In this document: in pieces, positions 63,866 through 64,000 of the stretch | Layout: each line of letters opens with the position of its first letter | How positions within the stretch are numbered: the first letter of the stretch is position 1 | Source: a virus | Direction: 5' to 3' (one strand) | IMG/VR virus record: IMGVR_UViG_3300009502_000026 | Coordinates: 1-64,000 of that record | Length of the DNA stretch: 64,000 nucleotides | The notes under the pieces: generated by a model | Databases searched by the model: none | What the model saw: only the letters and a program-made list of their open reading frames with translations | Told to the model about the DNA's origin: nothing | Position numbers and translations under genes: made by a program

Positions 63866-63994
63866 AGCCGGGAGCCCGGCTCCTTTTGAGAACCGGGCTT
63901 CCGGGGGGTTCTACTCAGTTAGAGAAACTAGGCAGGTATTCCGCTATCAGCGGGTTACCGTGAGCCTTACGAGGCCCCTGGGGTTGTACGCCCC
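63866..63994 (-). promoter_or_regulatory. Structured noncoding region with stacked and competing hairpins
   Basis: Segments: 63866-63871/63876-63881 (6 bp, followed by CCTTTT on the plus strand); 63873-63879/63893-63899 (7 bp), which excludes the first; 63889-63894/63907-63912; 63936-63944/63950-63959 (two mismatched positions); 63964-63967/63972-63975; and 63980-63983/63991-63994. It lies upstream of the methyltransferase and runs to the window edge. Either a terminator region for a gene outside the window or a regulatory leader. It was checked for a tRNA fold and none was found. Confidence 0.4.
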
Positions 63995-64000
63995 AATACC

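Noticed and set aside
63866-64000. A tRNA gene at the right edge.
   Set aside because: Several hairpins exist, but there is no T-loop GTTCRA-type sequence or cloverleaf spacing on either strand.

Overview
The window is part of the genome of a large tailed phage with a contractile tail (myovirus), almost certainly of a Gram-negative host. The evidence is a tail sheath gene followed by a tube-like gene, collagen-like tail fibres, neck/head-completion style proteins, an amidase endolysin, and a small lipoprotein with a bacterial lipobox whose Asp-Ala repeats resemble lipoproteins of Myxococcota-type bacteria (the host guess is weak). Nearly all genes are on the minus strand, tightly packed with ATGA-type overlaps, so transcription runs from high to low coordinates. 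Four short plus-strand islands interrupt this (24801-25844, 30450-31707, 52975-53535, 62418-62978). No tRNA, CRISPR array, IS element or rRNA was seen. TAG is a common normal stop, so the genetic code looks standard. No stretch over 300 bases lacks a gene.

Layout: 1-5417, tail tube (partial) and a giant 1649-residue sheath. 5563-13585, neck/completion-type structural proteins, an actin/Hsp70-like ATPase with a coiled-coil neighbour, and small membrane/coiled-coil proteins. 13789-16257, a von Willebrand A protein. 16400-30371, proteases and cargo-like proteins (zincins, a metacaspase, lysine-rich proteins), a beta-helix fibre, an endolysin and NAD-dependent DNA ligase. 30450-34791, cargo proteins, a DNA methyltransferase and a structural gene broken in two by an atypically split intein with a nuclease gene between the halves. 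34810-49441, a tail-fibre/receptor-binding locus built from paralogues and exchangeable modules. 49605-63836, more structural proteins, a Dps-like polyprotein, further zincins, a collagen/L7-L12-like fusion, the lipoprotein and a Dam-type methyltransferase.

Four themes tie the genes together. (1) A module of about 28 residues (LRSKLIRLAH ... LRPHLLPILKxA) occurs 13 times in 12 proteins, nearly always at the N terminus. It looks like a head-targeting propeptide for cargo packaged and injected with the DNA; the cargo includes metalloproteases, a Dps-like protein and Lys/Glu/His-rich proteins. (2) Five HExxH metalloproteases plus a metacaspase give an unusual protease load. (3) A bipartite motif, GTTAAG-16 nt-GTAAGTA, precedes the VWA, ligase and collagen/L7-L12-like genes with identical spacing and is probably a phage-specific promoter. 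(4) The split-intein locus should rebuild a 317-residue virion protein by protein trans-splicing.

All names come from reading motifs; no database search was possible. Structural 'neck' and 'fibre' labels are by style and position unless motifs are quoted.
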